Assembly: GCF_016907955.1 (NCBI RefSeq) | Contig: NZ_JAFBCX010000006.1 | Span: 434,001 to 498,000, forward strand | DNA from: Lentzea nigeriaca | GTDB taxonomy: Bacteria > Actinomycetota > Actinomycetes > Mycobacteriales > Pseudonocardiaceae | DNA: 64,000 nucleotides | Reading direction: 5' to 3' | Shown: positions 1-8,191 of the stretch, piece after piece | How the letters are laid out: each line of letters opens with the position of its first letter | Numbering within the stretch: position 1 is the stretch's first letter | The notes under the pieces: generated by a model | What the model saw: only the letters and a program-made list of their open reading frames with translations | Database searches by the model: none | What the model was told of the DNA's origin: nothing | Position numbers and translations under genes: made by a program

Positions 1-237
1 GCCGTCCGCGTCGAGCATGGTCATGCCGCGCATGTTGGTGCCCGCCGACCGAAGCTGGTCGCCGAGCCCCATGCGCTCCATGACCTGCAACGCCGGACCG
101 CGCACGTCGATGGCCTGGCCGCCGGGCCGAAGACCGCGCGCCCGCTCGACGACGGTGACGTCGAAGCCGTACCTGCGCAGCCAGTATGCGAGCGCGGGAC
201 CGCCGATGCTGGCGCCGGAGATCAGGACGTTCGTCAT
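1..237 (-). CDS. FAD-dependent monooxygenase, N-terminal part (runs off the left edge)
   Basis: Only the first 79 codons lie in the window. The N-terminus is a Rossmann strand-loop-helix with the dinucleotide motif GASIGGP (residues 8-14), followed by a second strand ending in an acidic residue (VVERA, about 29-33), as in PHBH/TetX-type flavoprotein hydroxylases that use NAD(P)H and O2. The segment GGQAIDVRGPAL (39-50) is typical of the TetX/PhzS-like group acting on aromatic or polyketide-like substrates. The ATG is preceded by AGGGGG about 8 bases upstream. The substrate cannot be deduced, and the catalytic and substrate domains are outside the window. Confidence 0.85.
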   Translation of the reverse strand, partial: MTNVLISGASIGGPALAYWLRRYGFDVTVVERARGLRPGGQAIDVRGPALQVMERMGLGDQLRSAGTNMRGMTMLDADG

Positions 238-306
238 GGTGTTTCCCCCTGTGGGTCGGTGTTGCCCACAAGGTGCCGACCCGCGCTGACCATCGGCTGA
301 TCAGGA

Positions 307-335
307 GCTGTCAGCGGCCGTCAGGGTCTGACAGC
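307..335. promoter_or_regulatory. Inverted repeat upstream of the FAD monooxygenase
   Basis: GCTGTCAG (307-314) and CTGACAGC (328-335) form a perfect 8-bp dyad about 70 bp upstream of the monooxygenase start and just after the end of the Uma2 gene; an extra GTCAG lies in the loop. It could be a TetR-type operator or a weak terminator. No regulator gene is adjacent within the window. Confidence 0.3.
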
Positions 336-386
336 GCAGCGGGCTGGTCGCGATGCACGCAACCAGCCCAGCGCACCGGCGGGAAC

Positions 387-935
387 TCAGCGCACCAACG
401 ACTGAGCGCTCAGCTTCACCGCGAACGGGAATTGCAGCTCGATGATTTCCTCGCCGTCCGACCGCGCCTGTTCCACGTACACCCCTTTTTCGAGGTGCAG
501 GCACCGCAACCACGGCGAGTCGTAGTCGATCATCCAGTAGTTCTCGCAGCCGACTTCCTGGAACTTCGCCCGCTTCAGTTCCAGGTCCACGTGCCGCGTC
601 CGCGGGGAAAGGACCTCGACCGCCAGCACGGGCGGCCCCATGAGCGCCTGCTTCGTGAACTGTTCGCGACGACCCACGACCAGGTCCGGGATGAAGACCG
701 TGTCGTCGGCGAGCACCACGTCGACCGGAGCCGGGAGGACCTCCAGCTCCGGTGGGCAGACAGCCGTCAGCGCCACCAGCAGGCGGGCTACGACCCGCTG
801 GTGCACAGGACGGGGTGAGGGGCTCATCACCAACACCCCGTCGACGAGTTCGAAACGGTGCCCATCATCAGGCATCGCCTCCAGGTCCGCCCACGTCAGC
901 GGTCTGCCGTGGGGAAACGTCGGTACACCACCCAT
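387..935 (-). CDS. Uma2 family (DUF820) PD-(D/E)XK-like protein
   Basis: A 182-residue protein, the usual Uma2 length. These proteins have a restriction-endonuclease-like fold and no settled role. The core is visible: D84 in FIPDLVVG, then E108 in AVEVLSP and K121/K124 in a helix after LELK. The N-terminus (LTWADLEAMPDDGHRFELVDG) is the standard Uma2 start with the conserved FELVDG strand. The reading frame stays open upstream to position 1280, but the family begins at about the ATG at 935, so that start is chosen. Its promoter should lie in the gap 936-1295. Function is uncertain; it may be a nuclease-like orphan. Confidence 0.75.
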   Translation of the reverse strand: MGGVPTFPHGRPLTWADLEAMPDDGHRFELVDGVLVMSPSPRPVHQRVVARLLVALTAVCPPELEVLPAPVDVVLADDTVFIPDLVVGRREQFTKQALMGPPVLAVEVLSPRTRHVDLELKRAKFQEVGCENYWMIDYDSPWLRCLHLEKGVYVEQARSDGEEIIELQFPFAVKLSAQSLVR

Positions 936-1295
936 GGTGCGTTCCACCCCCTGGTCGAGGCCACTGTCCGCCGGACGGATCCCGGCGATGCCATTAGACA
1001 AGACTGGTCCGATTCTCACGACTCGCAAGCCCCTTTTGGCCGACCTCGCACCACTGCACGCACACGTCTCCGTGACCGCCGTCCCGGAGGGTGAAGACCT
1101 GCTGCTCCGGTAGTGGAAGGCGACACCCCGATGGAGCAGCGTTTTGGTTGCAATCGAACAAGTGGCTAATTTTTGATCAATTTTCGGGCGATTTTCGGTA
1201 ACGCCATCACCCGTGCCAATTGCTCGCGAATGCGACCCTAACGGAATCTTACGAGTCCGCCAAGCACTCTGTTGGAGCAATACCTCACAACGGCC
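936..1295. other. Intergenic region with a local AT-rich patch
   Basis: Gap between the 3' end of the NB-ARC gene and the Uma2 start. No convincing gene. About 1141-1203 is strikingly AT-rich for this genome and contains TTGATCAA inside an AT-rich dyad near 1175; it could hold a promoter for the Uma2 gene or be a remnant of foreign DNA. An open frame continues across it on the minus strand but shows no recognisable protein. Confidence 0.4.
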
Positions 1296-3329
1296 TCACA
1301 CGCGGAAGATCAAACCACCCGGTGAGGACTTCAGGCCGAATTCCGAGTAAACGGCGCGGGCGGCCGCCGCCAACTCCGCGGCGAGTTCCGTTTCTCCACT
1401 CGCGCGGTGGACGCGGGACAGTTCCAGACGGGCTCGCGCGGCACCCACGACGTCGAAGCTCGCGTCGCAGATGGCGGCCGAGTCGCGCAGGTACGCGCGG
1501 GCGGCATCGAGCCGGCCACGCGTGAACTCGTTGCACCCCAACACATACAGCACGAAACTCTCGCCACGGCGGTCCCTCCCCGCCCGTGCCAGGTCAGCCG
1601 CGACGGTCAGGACGTCGAAGGCCTCGTCATGCCGTCCCTCGGCCACGAGCAGCTTGCCGAGCCGGTAGTTGATCTGCGCCAGGATCCGCCCCGGCCCCGC
1701 CTCGCAGACGCCCAGAGCCCCGTTCAGCCGCGCCAGGGCCGACGCCGGGTCGGAGTCGTGGAGGTCGATCTGCGCCAGGTTCTGCAGCACCGACGCCTGG
1801 CCGACGGGATCCCCCAGCCGCTCGTACAACGACAGCGCGCGCTGGTACCACCGCCGTGCCGCCGCGTTGTCCCCCGACGCCCGCGAGACGATACCGATGT
1901 TGCGGTACGTCAGCGCGAGGCCCGCGAGCTCACCGAGGTCCTCGAAGATGTCCTGGGCGAGCAACGCCATCTCTCGCGCGAGGTCGTAGCGGCTCTGGCT
2001 GATGTGCAACGACGCGAGCGAGCACCACAGCACGGCCGTTCCCCGCGCGTTGGCCGCCGCCTCGCACGCCTCCAGAGCGACGTCGTGCGTGTGCTGCCAG
2101 CCGTCGTGGTCCGAGCTGGTCTCGAACAGCGTCACCAGCCGGTGCGCGAGCTCCCAGCTCAGCTCGTCGAGCCCGGCTTCGGCAGCGAGCTCCACCGCCT
2201 CGCACAGGCTGACCCTGCAGGATTCCAGCCACGCCAGCGGGTCGGCCCGCAGCAACGGATCGAGCGCGACCACCTCGCGCACCGCCGACCCACGCACGAC
2301 CGAGAAGTCGCCGCCGTACAACGCGGTTCGCGCGTGGTCCAGCAGGTGGAGCCAGCCGCCGAGCACCCGCCGCACCGCTTCGGCGCCGTCCGCCTGTCCC
2401 GCCGCGAACTCACGGACCAGCGGCGGCACGACGTATCCGGAAGCGTCGGCCGAGACGAGGTGCGCCGACACCAGTTCGTCCACAGCGGACTGTCCGCGCG
2501 CGTCACCGAACGCCGCCACCGGTGCCCACGACGGCAACCGCAAGGATCCCACAGCGGCGATCTGTCCGAGCAGCCTGCGTGCGGGCAGGGTCAGGTCGCC
2601 CGCCGTCTCCTCCAGCCGCTCGCGGACGGACAGACCGCCGTGCGCCAAGGCGTCCAGACCCTCCCGCGAGAGCTGGTCGACCAGCAACGAGATCGACCAG
2701 TGCGGACGGGCCGCGAGCCGGGCACCCGCGATCCGCAAAACCAAAGGCGAACAGTCCGAAATGGCCACGAGCGCATCGGCCCGTGAAGCCTCGGCCGCCA
2801 CCCGTTCGGTGCCGATCTGCCTGCCCAGCAACGTGATCGCCTCCGCGGGCGCCAGCGGGCCGACGTCGACCACGTGCGGCAGCCGCAGCCGGTGCCGCGA
2901 CGTGACCAGGACCGTGCAGCCGGGAGCGTGCGGCAGCAACGGCGTCACCTGCTCGACGCTCGTCGCGTCGTCCAGGACGAGCAGAAGTGATTGCCGCGCA
3001 ACAGCGTCTCGATAGGCGCTCAGCCGTGCGGTGAAATCCCACGGAACGGACAGGCCGAACGACGCGAGGAACCGGCCGAGCACCTCGTGCGGTGTCGTCC
3101 CGCGCAGCCGCACGAACAGCTCTCCGTCGGGGAAGTGTCCTGCCGCGACCCTGTGCGCGGCGTGCACGGCGAGCGCCGTCTTGCCTGCCCCCACAGGGCC
3201 TGTCAGCAGCACCACCTGCGGGAACGGGGTGACCAGGTCCACGATGGACTCGGTGAGCTCCTCACGTCCCACGAAGTCCGCGACGGCGGCGGGCAGCTGG
3301 TGCGGGCGCGGGAACAGATCGATCTGCAC
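1296..3329 (-). CDS. AfsR-like NB-ARC ATPase with TPR domain, no DNA-binding domain
   Basis: 677 residues. A STAND/NB-ARC ATPase begins almost at the N-terminus (FVGRE, 19-23), with P-loop GPVGAGKT (44-51), Walker B LLLVLDDA (115-122) and VTSRHR (142-147). The C-terminal half (about 380-670) is alanine-rich paired helices of TPR type (for example ALTYRNIGIVSR). Full AfsR-type regulators carry an N-terminal SARP wHTH plus BTAD module of about 250 residues; it is absent here, and the neighbouring gene at 3714-6644 has it. The GTG at 3329 is preceded by GAAGGGGG at good spacing; an ATG farther upstream (3395) lacks this. Likely an ATP-driven signalling switch or scaffold rather than a direct DNA binder. 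Confidence 0.8.
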   Translation of the reverse strand: MQIDLFPRPHQLPAAVADFVGREELTESIVDLVTPFPQVVLLTGPVGAGKTALAVHAAHRVAAGHFPDGELFVRLRGTTPHEVLGRFLASFGLSVPWDFTARLSAYRDAVARQSLLLVLDDATSVEQVTPLLPHAPGCTVLVTSRHRLRLPHVVDVGPLAPAEAITLLGRQIGTERVAAEASRADALVAISDCSPLVLRIAGARLAARPHWSISLLVDQLSREGLDALAHGGLSVRERLEETAGDLTLPARRLLGQIAAVGSLRLPSWAPVAAFGDARGQSAVDELVSAHLVSADASGYVVPPLVREFAAGQADGAEAVRRVLGGWLHLLDHARTALYGGDFSVVRGSAVREVVALDPLLRADPLAWLESCRVSLCEAVELAAEAGLDELSWELAHRLVTLFETSSDHDGWQHTHDVALEACEAAANARGTAVLWCSLASLHISQSRYDLAREMALLAQDIFEDLGELAGLALTYRNIGIVSRASGDNAAARRWYQRALSLYERLGDPVGQASVLQNLAQIDLHDSDPASALARLNGALGVCEAGPGRILAQINYRLGKLLVAEGRHDEAFDVLTVAADLARAGRDRRGESFVLYVLGCNEFTRGRLDAARAYLRDSAAICDASFDVVGAARARLELSRVHRASGETELAAELAAAARAVYSEFGLKSSPGGLIFRV

Positions 3330-3652
3330 ACCGCCCCCTTCAGCCGTAACACCGTCAGCCGAAGTCAGTCTCACACAGAACGCCGGCGGGATCACCGCAG
3401 CGGGGTCCGGTCATCCGTGCGACGATCGCTCGCATTTCCCGCAGGCAGCCCGGATCACGCCCGGCCCGTGCCGGCACAAGCAAAGCCTCCGCCTCGCCCA
3501 GCGCGAACGGTCTCCCGCTGCACCTCGGCCGCCTCACGAGCACGCTCACGCGCCCGTACCCCCGCGTTGTCGCCCCGTGTGATCGCGATGGGATCGATGT
3601 GTGGACGCACTCCGAGACCCTCTGTGGCATCACCACCGAGGGGAGCAAGGGG
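3330..3652. other. Intergenic region without a supported gene
   Basis: Lies upstream of the NB-ARC/TPR gene. An open minus-strand frame (3355-3666) has moderately coding-like codon use near its end but no start with a ribosome binding site and no recognisable family. The promoter of the NB-ARC gene should be here; I saw no clear -35/-10 pair. Confidence 0.35.
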
Positions 3653-3748
3653 ATGCGCAGGACCAACGAGAGAGTCGCTCAGATCGTGGCTTTCGCGCTC
3701 GTGGCAGGCGTTGCTACGACGCTGGTGCTGCTGGCGCTGTGGCTGTAG
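3653..3748 (+). CDS. Possible 31-residue single-span membrane peptide
   Basis: A short ORF below usual annotation cut-offs. It starts ATG CGC AGG behind GGGGAGCAAGGGG, a strong ribosome binding site. It encodes a basic/polar head (MRRTNERV) followed by one hydrophobic stretch of about 20 residues (AQIVAF...LLALWL), the shape of a single-pass membrane peptide. Its last 35 bases overlap the 3' end of the SARP gene on the opposite strand. The strong site and clean topology argue for reality; small size and lack of a known family argue against. Function unknown. Confidence 0.4.
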   Translation: MRRTNERVAQIVAFALVAGVATTLVLLALWL

Positions 3749-6644
3749 CGAGGATCCGCTGCGCCACCGCCAGCGCCCTGGGCTGACGCAGTCGCGCGGC
3801 GGCCACGACCACCTCCTCGGCATAGCGGATGGCGGTCTCCCGGTCGCCGAGCGCCAGGTGCAGGGTGGAGAGCTGCGCGAGCACCTTGTACTCGCTCCAC
3901 CAGCGACTGGTCGACCTGATGGCGACCAGGCACCGCCGCGTGTGTTCGAGCGCCTCCACCAGCCGGCCGTCCACCTCGGCACCGAGCGACAGGGCCACGA
4001 GCAACCCCACCTGGCCGACGTGGTCGCGAATCTCCTCCATCGCCGCCAGCACCGCGTCATCGTCCGGCAGGTTCATGTACGTGCGGCACAGTCGAGGCAC
4101 CTCGCGCACCATCTCGCGGACCGCGGCGAAGTCGCCCATCACGTAGCGCCAGTAGGCGAACTCGGCCGTGGCGATCGACTCCGCGCGCAGGTCACCCGAC
4201 TCCCGGTAGGCGGCCAGCGACCGCTCCGCACAGGACACGCACTCTTCGTCGTTGGACAAACCGAAGTGCACGTAGGCGATGTCGTGCAGGACTCCCGCGT
4301 AGGACCGCACGTCGCCGTGCTCCTCCAACAGCGCGTGGGACCTCTCCAGATGTGCCAGCGCCTCGGCGTCCTCTCCACGCTCGGCGTGCACGATGCCTAT
4401 GTGCTGCAACGCGTTCGCCTCCCCGGTCGGAGCTCCCGCCTGCCGCATCAGCACCAGACCGCGTTGGAAGTGCTCCATCGCCTGGTCGAAGTCCTGGCGT
4501 TCCCTGGCGATCATGCCGAGCAGCCCCAGCGTCGACGCCTCACCGCGCACGTTGCCGGTCTGCCGCATCAGGCCGAGCGCCTCCCGCAGGTACTTCTCCG
4601 CCTCCGCGTGATTCTCCTGTCCGAGGTACGCCGAACCCAAGCCGCGCAACGCCTCCGCGCGTGCCTCGAGATCGCCGAGGTGACGCGCGGCCGCGAGCGC
4701 GACGCTCTGCACCTCGATCCGCTCCCTCCCCAATCCGCGCAGGAGCAGGAAATGCGCGAAGTGGTGCGGCAGCTGCCAGGCGTACCGGTAGTGCCCCTCG
4801 TACGCGGCCAGGTAGACGGCGGCCTTGAGGTTGCGCCGCTCCGCCTCCTGCCACGCCAGCGCCTCGACCGGCGTGGCGAACACCGGCGGATCGACGGGTT
4901 CGTACGTGACGTCCTCGTGGATCTGCGGGCGTCCGGGAGCGATCCGCAGCGCGGACGCGGCCGCGCCGTGCAGGTAATGGTCGAGGATGCGGAGGATCGC
5001 CTCGTCCTTCTCGTCCGGCTCGACGCTGGCTTTGGCGTGCTCCGCCAGCAGGTCGTGGAAGCGGTAGCGGCCGTTCTCCTGCTGCTGCACCAGATGCACG
5101 TCGAGCAGCTCGTCCAGCAGCCGTTCGGCCTCCGCCCGCGTCGAGCCGATCACCGCCGCGGCCAGGTGGGCGTCCCAGTCGTCGCCCGTGTGCAGGCCCA
5201 GCCGCCGGAACAGGCGCTGCTGCTCGGGCGTGAGTTGCTGGTAGGACAACGCGAACGCGCCCGCGACGCTGCGTTCGCCCGCGGCCAGCTCGGTCAGCCG
5301 GTGCTCGGTGAGGCGGCGCGTCACGTCCTGCGCGGACCACGCGGGCCTGGTGCGCCACCGGGCACCGACGATCCGCACCGCGAGCGGCAGGTAGCCGCAG
5401 AGCCGGACGATCTCCCGCGAGGCGCCGAGATCGGCCTTCTTCCCGGCGATGCTCGCGAGGAGCTTCAACGAGTCCTCTTCGGACAGAACATCGAGCGAGA
5501 CGGTGCGCGCGGCGTCGAGGTCGACGAGGCGGCGCCTGCTGGTCACCAGGACCAGGCCGGTGCCGGGCAGCAGCGGGCGGACCTGGGCGGCGCTGCCCGC
5601 GTTGTCGAGCACCACGAGTGCCTTGCGGTGGGCCATTTCCGCCCGCCACCGGGCCGCGCGGGCGTCGAGGCCGTCCGGAATGTCCTGCGCGGGCACGCCG
5701 AGCGCGGTCAGCAGCGCGAGCAGCGCGTCCGACGGGGTGCGCGGTTCGACGCCCTCGGTGTAGGAGTGCAGGTCCACGAAGAGTTGCGCGTCCGGGAAGC
5801 GCGAGGTGAGCCGGTGCGCCGCGCGGACCGCGAGCGTGGTCTTGCCGATGCCCGCCATGCCGTCGATCGCGGTGATCGCGACGCAGCCGGACGGGACGGC
5901 GGCGAGGATCTCGTCGAGGTCGTCGGCGCGGCCCGCGAAGTCCGGGATGTCGCCGGGCAGGTCGTTGCGGGCCCTGGGCCTGTTGTCGGCCGTGAGCACC
6001 TGATGGCGGGCCTGCTGCAGGTCCCTGCCGGGGTCGAGGCCGAGCTCCTCGGCGAGCCTGGTGCGGATGTCGTCGTAGGCCTGCAGGGCTTCGGTCTGCC
6101 GGTCGCAGCGGTGCAGCGCGACGATCAGCTGGGCCCACATCCGTTCCCTGGTCGGGTTGTGCTGGGTGAGCGAGCGCAGTTCGGGGACGAGCTGCTCGTG
6201 CCTGCCGTCGCGGAGGTCCTGCTCGATCCGTGCTTCGAGCGTGGCGAGGTGCTTCTCGGTCAGCGCGGGCACGTGGTCGCGTTCGAGGGCATCGCTGCCG
6301 ATGTCCGCGAACGGCCGCCCGCGCCAGAGCTTCAGCGCTTCCCTTGGTTCCAGCTGCCCGAACCGGTGCAGGTCGACCTCGTCGTGCCGCACGTCGAGCA
6401 GGTAGCCGCCGGGCCGGGTCAGCACCAGCTCGGACCGGCCGAGGTCCTCGCGCAGCCGCCCGACCGTGGTCTGCAGGGCACCCCGCGACCCGCCGACCAG
6501 GTCGATCAGCTCGTCGACGCCGACCACCTGACCGGGCCGCAACAACAGCGCGGCCAGCACCACACGACGTTTGCCGGGCGGGACGTGGACGTGGCGCCCG
6601 TCGAGCACCACGTCCAACGGTCCCAGCAGACCGAACGACCTCAC
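3714..6644 (-). CDS. SARP-NB-ARC-TPR transcriptional regulator (AfsR-like)
   Basis: 976 residues, close to S. coelicolor AfsR (993). Domains in order: OmpR-like winged helix (about 1-95, FGLLGPLDVVLDG to GGYLLDV), BTAD (about 97-240, ending AEELGLDPG), NB-ARC with P-loop GMAGIGKT (262-269), then C-terminal TPR repeats. Such proteins bind direct repeats near -35 and activate secondary metabolite or regulatory genes; AfsR is controlled by ATP and Ser/Thr phosphorylation. The GTG start shares one base with the TAG stop of the upstream nitroreductase gene, so the two are translationally coupled; another GTG lies two codons earlier. The target is not obvious, since no biosynthetic cluster is in view. 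Confidence 0.9.
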   Translation of the reverse strand: MRSFGLLGPLDVVLDGRHVHVPPGKRRVVLAALLLRPGQVVGVDELIDLVGGSRGALQTTVGRLREDLGRSELVLTRPGGYLLDVRHDEVDLHRFGQLEPREALKLWRGRPFADIGSDALERDHVPALTEKHLATLEARIEQDLRDGRHEQLVPELRSLTQHNPTRERMWAQLIVALHRCDRQTEALQAYDDIRTRLAEELGLDPGRDLQQARHQVLTADNRPRARNDLPGDIPDFAGRADDLDEILAAVPSGCVAITAIDGMAGIGKTTLAVRAAHRLTSRFPDAQLFVDLHSYTEGVEPRTPSDALLALLTALGVPAQDIPDGLDARAARWRAEMAHRKALVVLDNAGSAAQVRPLLPGTGLVLVTSRRRLVDLDAARTVSLDVLSEEDSLKLLASIAGKKADLGASREIVRLCGYLPLAVRIVGARWRTRPAWSAQDVTRRLTEHRLTELAAGERSVAGAFALSYQQLTPEQQRLFRRLGLHTGDDWDAHLAAAVIGSTRAEAERLLDELLDVHLVQQQENGRYRFHDLLAEHAKASVEPDEKDEAILRILDHYLHGAAASALRIAPGRPQIHEDVTYEPVDPPVFATPVEALAWQEAERRNLKAAVYLAAYEGHYRYAWQLPHHFAHFLLLRGLGRERIEVQSVALAAARHLGDLEARAEALRGLGSAYLGQENHAEAEKYLREALGLMRQTGNVRGEASTLGLLGMIARERQDFDQAMEHFQRGLVLMRQAGAPTGEANALQHIGIVHAERGEDAEALAHLERSHALLEEHGDVRSYAGVLHDIAYVHFGLSNDEECVSCAERSLAAYRESGDLRAESIATAEFAYWRYVMGDFAAVREMVREVPRLCRTYMNLPDDDAVLAAMEEIRDHVGQVGLLVALSLGAEVDGRLVEALEHTRRCLVAIRSTSRWWSEYKVLAQLSTLHLALGDRETAIRYAEEVVVAAARLRQPRALAVAQRILATATAPAAPAS

Positions 6645-7234
6645 TACCACTGGTCCCAGTGCACGACCTCGTCCGCCGCGAGCCGCTTGCGCGTCCGCGG
6701 TGAGGCTCCCTCCGAGATGCCCTGCTCGGCCGGGTGCCCGATCGCGATCATGCCGATCGGCACGTGCGTCTCGGGAATGCCGAACTCCGCCCGCAGCTGC
6801 GGCCAGTCCTCCTCGGCCATCCCGAAGAGCACCGCGCCGAGACCCTCGTCCACGGCCGTCTGCAGGATCAGCAACGCGGCCATGCCGGTGTCGATGTACC
6901 AGTACGGCACCGGCCAGTTGGCCTCGCTGCGGTCGGTCCACCCCTTGTCCGGCTGCGCGTACCGGTCGAGGTAGACGTCCTTCACCGAGAACGGGATCAC
7001 GACGACCTGCGCGGTCTTCGCGTCGTCACCCGCCCAGAAGTCGAACTTCTCCTTGAGCCGCTTGAGCGACTCGCCCCTCAGCACGAGGAACGCCTGCCCC
7101 TGCGAGAACCCCGCCGACGGACCGCGCACGGCGTTGCGCATGATCCGCTGGATGCTCTCCTCGCTGACGGGCTCGTCGCTGAACTTGCGAACCATGCGCC
7201 GACGCCGGACAACGTCCTGAAACTCCACGTCCAC
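6644..7234 (-). CDS. Nitroreductase family FMN protein
   Basis: 196 residues with the nitroreductase-fold signature: N-terminal RRRMVRKFSDEPVS (about 11-24), RNAVRGPSAGFSQGQ (33-47) for FMN phosphate contacts, a central DTGMAALLILQTAVDEGLG segment and C-terminal IAIGHPAE (FMN/dimer interface). It probably reduces a flavin-accessible substrate with NAD(P)H, or acts as an F420/FMN-type reductase; the substrate is unknown. The stop codon overlaps the start of the SARP gene by one base, which suggests they are made together. It sits 46 bp after the DUF742 gene on the same strand and may belong to the long operon starting with the MFS gene. Confidence 0.85.
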   Translation of the reverse strand: MDVEFQDVVRRRRMVRKFSDEPVSEESIQRIMRNAVRGPSAGFSQGQAFLVLRGESLKRLKEKFDFWAGDDAKTAQVVVIPFSVKDVYLDRYAQPDKGWTDRSEANWPVPYWYIDTGMAALLILQTAVDEGLGAVLFGMAEEDWPQLRAEFGIPETHVPIGMIAIGHPAEQGISEGASPRTRKRLAADEVVHWDQW

Positions 7235-7280
7235 CTCCCCAGATGTGAGCCCGACGGTAGCAGCGTCCGGGGAGGGGCTC

Positions 7281-7796
7281 TCAGAGACGACGAAGACCGG
7301 CCAGCACGCGTTCCAGCAACGCTCCGTCGGGACGGTCGCCGCCGTACGACGACGCCGTGCGGTGCACGTCGATCAGGCCGTGCGAGGCCATGTCGCCGAG
7401 CAGCACCTTCGTGACGCCCAGCGGCAGCCCGCGCAACGCCGCGATCTCCGCGACCGACCGCGGCGAGTGGCACAACGCCAGCACTTCCTGGTGCTCGGGA
7501 CGCACCGCGGTCGCCGAGAACTCGTTCACCGAGACCAGGGTCTCGATCTCGAGGTGCACGTCGGACGTGGTGCGGCCGCCGGTCCACGCGTAGGCGCGGA
7601 CGATCGACGCGGACGACTCGATGGACGGCAGCGGCGGCACGTCGAACGGCATCGTCGCGTACGGGTCCGGTTCCGGCATCGGATCCGCGGCCCGCTGGGT
7701 CTTCTTCTTGCCGCGCTTGCGGATCCTGGCGCTGTCGAAACTGAAACCACTGACCAGGTCACCGAAGTTGACCTGCTCCTCCGACTCTCTGCTCAT
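7281..7796 (-). CDS. cvnC: DUF742 protein of a conservon (CvnC)
   Basis: 171 residues. After a basic linker (KRGKKK, about 27-32) comes the DUF742 domain, a winged-helix-like module: SIVRAYAWTGGRT, then HLEIETLVS and RSVAEIAALRGLPLGVTKVLLGDMASHGLI. In conservons this protein is the third of four parts (kinase, roadblock, DUF742, GTPase) in a membrane-associated complex likened to eukaryotic G-protein signalling. It overlaps the roadblock gene by 4 bases. The expected GTPase gene does not follow; a nitroreductase does. Confidence 0.85.
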   Translation of the reverse strand: MSRESEEQVNFGDLVSGFSFDSARIRKRGKKKTQRAADPMPEPDPYATMPFDVPPLPSIESSASIVRAYAWTGGRTTSDVHLEIETLVSVNEFSATAVRPEHQEVLALCHSPRSVAEIAALRGLPLGVTKVLLGDMASHGLIDVHRTASSYGGDRPDGALLERVLAGLRRL

Positions 7797-8191
7797 GCCA
7801 GCTCGGCCCGCAGTTCCGGCGTGAGCAGCTGGCCCACCTGCCGCACGACCACCGTCATCTCGTAGGCGACCTGCGCGACGTCGGACGTGTTCGACGCCAG
7901 CACCGCGAGGACCGACCCGTCGCTGATCGACGACAGCAGCATCACGCCCCTGTCCATCTGCACCACCGTACGCACGACCGCTTCACCGGCGAAGCAGTGC
8001 GACGCCGACTCCGCGAGCGACACCACGCCGGCGACGATCGCCGCGAACTGCGGTGCCACGTGCGGGGGCAGCTTCGACGACGAGATCAACACCAAGCCGT
8101 CTGCCGAGATCACCACGGCGTGCTCGATGCCGGGTGTGCGCTCGGCGAAGTTGGTGACCAGCCATCCGAACTGGTCCACCTGCGTGCTCAT
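7793..8191 (-). CDS. cvnB: Roadblock/LC7 domain protein of a conservon (CvnB)
   Basis: 132 residues consisting of one roadblock/LC7 domain: helix (DQFGWLVTNFAERTPGIEHAVV), strand ISADGLVLISS, long helix with ASHCFAG, and strands VVQMDRGVMLLSSI and SVLAVLAS. In conservons it binds the kinase and the small GTPase. Its start overlaps the kinase stop (8188-8191) and its end overlaps the DUF742 start, each by 4 bases, so the three proteins are translationally coupled. Confidence 0.9.
   Translation of the reverse strand: MSTQVDQFGWLVTNFAERTPGIEHAVVISADGLVLISSSKLPPHVAPQFAAIVAGVVSLAESASHCFAGEAVVRTVVQMDRGVMLLSSISDGSVLAVLASNTSDVAQVAYEMTVVVRQVGQLLTPELRAELA

Noticed and set aside
387..1280. Extended version of the Uma2 gene
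   Set aside because: Residues before 935 are not part of the family and lack coding character.
1296..6644. AfsR-type regulators as part of a secondary metabolite cluster
   Set aside because: No PKS, NRPS, terpene synthase core or other assembly enzyme lies within reach; the SARP genes are orphan here.
2991..6974. Very long open frame on the plus strand opposite the SARP gene
   Set aside because: Its translation is rich in Arg/Pro/Gln with no family signal; it is the GC-driven antisense of the SARP gene, whose domains and codon bias are clear.
7234..7281. Place where a conservon GTPase (CvnD) would be expected
   Set aside because: Only a 46-bp gap lies between DUF742 and the nitroreductase gene; no P-loop GTPase is encoded in any frame nearby.
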